Shown here in pieces: positions 4,923 through 5,038 of a stretch of 5,038 nt of DNA (position 1 is the first letter of the stretch; every line of letters begins with the position of its first letter). The translations under genes were made by a program, and so were the position numbers. This stretch comes from Candidatus Omnitrophota bacterium. GTDB lineage: Bacteria; Omnitrophota; Gorgyraeia; Aquiviventales; Aquiviventaceae. The stretch lies in contig JACQRB010000040.1 in the NCBI GenBank assembly GCA_016206685.1, forward strand, positions 1 through 5,038, given 5' to 3'. Under the pieces are notes generated by a model. It saw only the letters and a list, made by a program, of their open reading frames with translations. It was not told the DNA's origin and did no database searches.

Positions 4923-5038
4923 TGCCTCCTGACGTGTTTGATTGCCATCGGGGCGAGCGGATGCATCTTCGATCCGTTCGGCCGCCGCTTGCGGCAGGCT
5001 CAGGAGGCGGCCGGCGCGCTAACCCAGCGGATCACAAC
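4923..5038 (+). CDS. Possible start of a lipoprotein gene, start codon unresolved, runs off the window
   Basis: The frame beginning at 4923 is open to the window end. It reads CLLTCLIAIGASGCIFDPFGRR, then an Ala/Gln-rich stretch ending LTQRIT. A hydrophobic run ending GASGC resembles a lipoprotein signal with lipobox, and third codon positions are strongly GC as in the neighbouring genes. No ATG or GTG opens this frame after the larE end. The options are ATT 4914, CTG 4929, TTG 4938 (which leaves a very short signal) or TTG 4857 inside the tRNA gene. The ATG at 4922 is in another frame, with an Arg-rich product and less GC-biased third positions. I do not recognise the family. It may be a real gene with an unusual start, one with an indel at its beginning, or chance. 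Confidence 0.3.

Noticed and set aside
4924..5008. 8-bp inverted repeat GCCTCCTG (4924-4931) and CAGGAGGC (5001-5008)
   Set aside because: The arms are 69 nt apart, GC-rich and short, with no supporting structure; chance is likely.
4922..5038. Frame from ATG 4922 as the downstream gene
   Set aside because: It has an ATG and stays open, but the product is Arg/Gly-rich with no signal or motif, and third positions are much less GC-biased than in the overlapping lipoprotein-like frame.

Overview
The window is a compact, single-strand (+) stretch of a GC-rich bacterial genome. A haem-rich cytochrome bc segment of the type I associate with Nitrospirota, Omnitrophota or Methylomirabilota lies beside two sulfur-transfer enzymes and a tRNA gene. 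The phylum is a guess from gene style, not a measured result.

Layout. (1) 1-2850, respiratory segment: the 3' part of a fused cytochrome b (b6 plus subunit IV type, with a long extra membrane tail), a membrane-anchored five-haem cytochrome c starting 4 nt later, and a 70-residue two-helix membrane protein starting on the cytochrome's stop codon (TGATG overlap). Together they look like the end of a quinol:cytochrome c oxidoreductase operon. The Rieske protein and the N-terminus of cytochrome b would lie upstream, outside the window. (2) 2829-2905, an A/T-rich imperfect inverted repeat built from 8-bp units, strikingly unlike its GC-rich surroundings. Its left arm encodes the last residues of the small membrane protein and its right arm ends 2 nt before the next gene. 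(3) 2908-4851, mnmA (tRNA U34 2-thiouridylase) and larE (sulfur transferase of nickel-pincer cofactor synthesis), joined without any gap (TGA then ATG). A strong hairpin in the last codons of mnmA covers the only plausible ribosome binding site of larE, and a 7-bp tandem repeat spans the junction. (4) 4842-4914, a tRNA with anticodon CAT, probably elongator Met. It overlaps the last 10 nt of larE, so that the conserved tRNA bases T8-A9-G10 are the larE stop codon. (5) 4915-5038, a T-run and then a reading frame that looks like the start of a lipoprotein gene but has no standard start codon. It runs off the window.

How it fits together. The respiratory genes form one translationally coupled unit. 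mnmA and larE are both PP-loop ATPases that activate a substrate by adenylation and then insert sulfur. Both carry the CxxC plus distant Cys pattern expected of [4Fe-4S]-dependent versions of these enzymes. The most unusual content is at the gene junctions: a repeat-derived C-terminal tail on two proteins, a hairpin-gated start for larE, and an mRNA/tRNA overlap in which tRNA 5' processing would remove the larE stop codon. I did not find a defence system, mobile element with a transposase, or CRISPR array.
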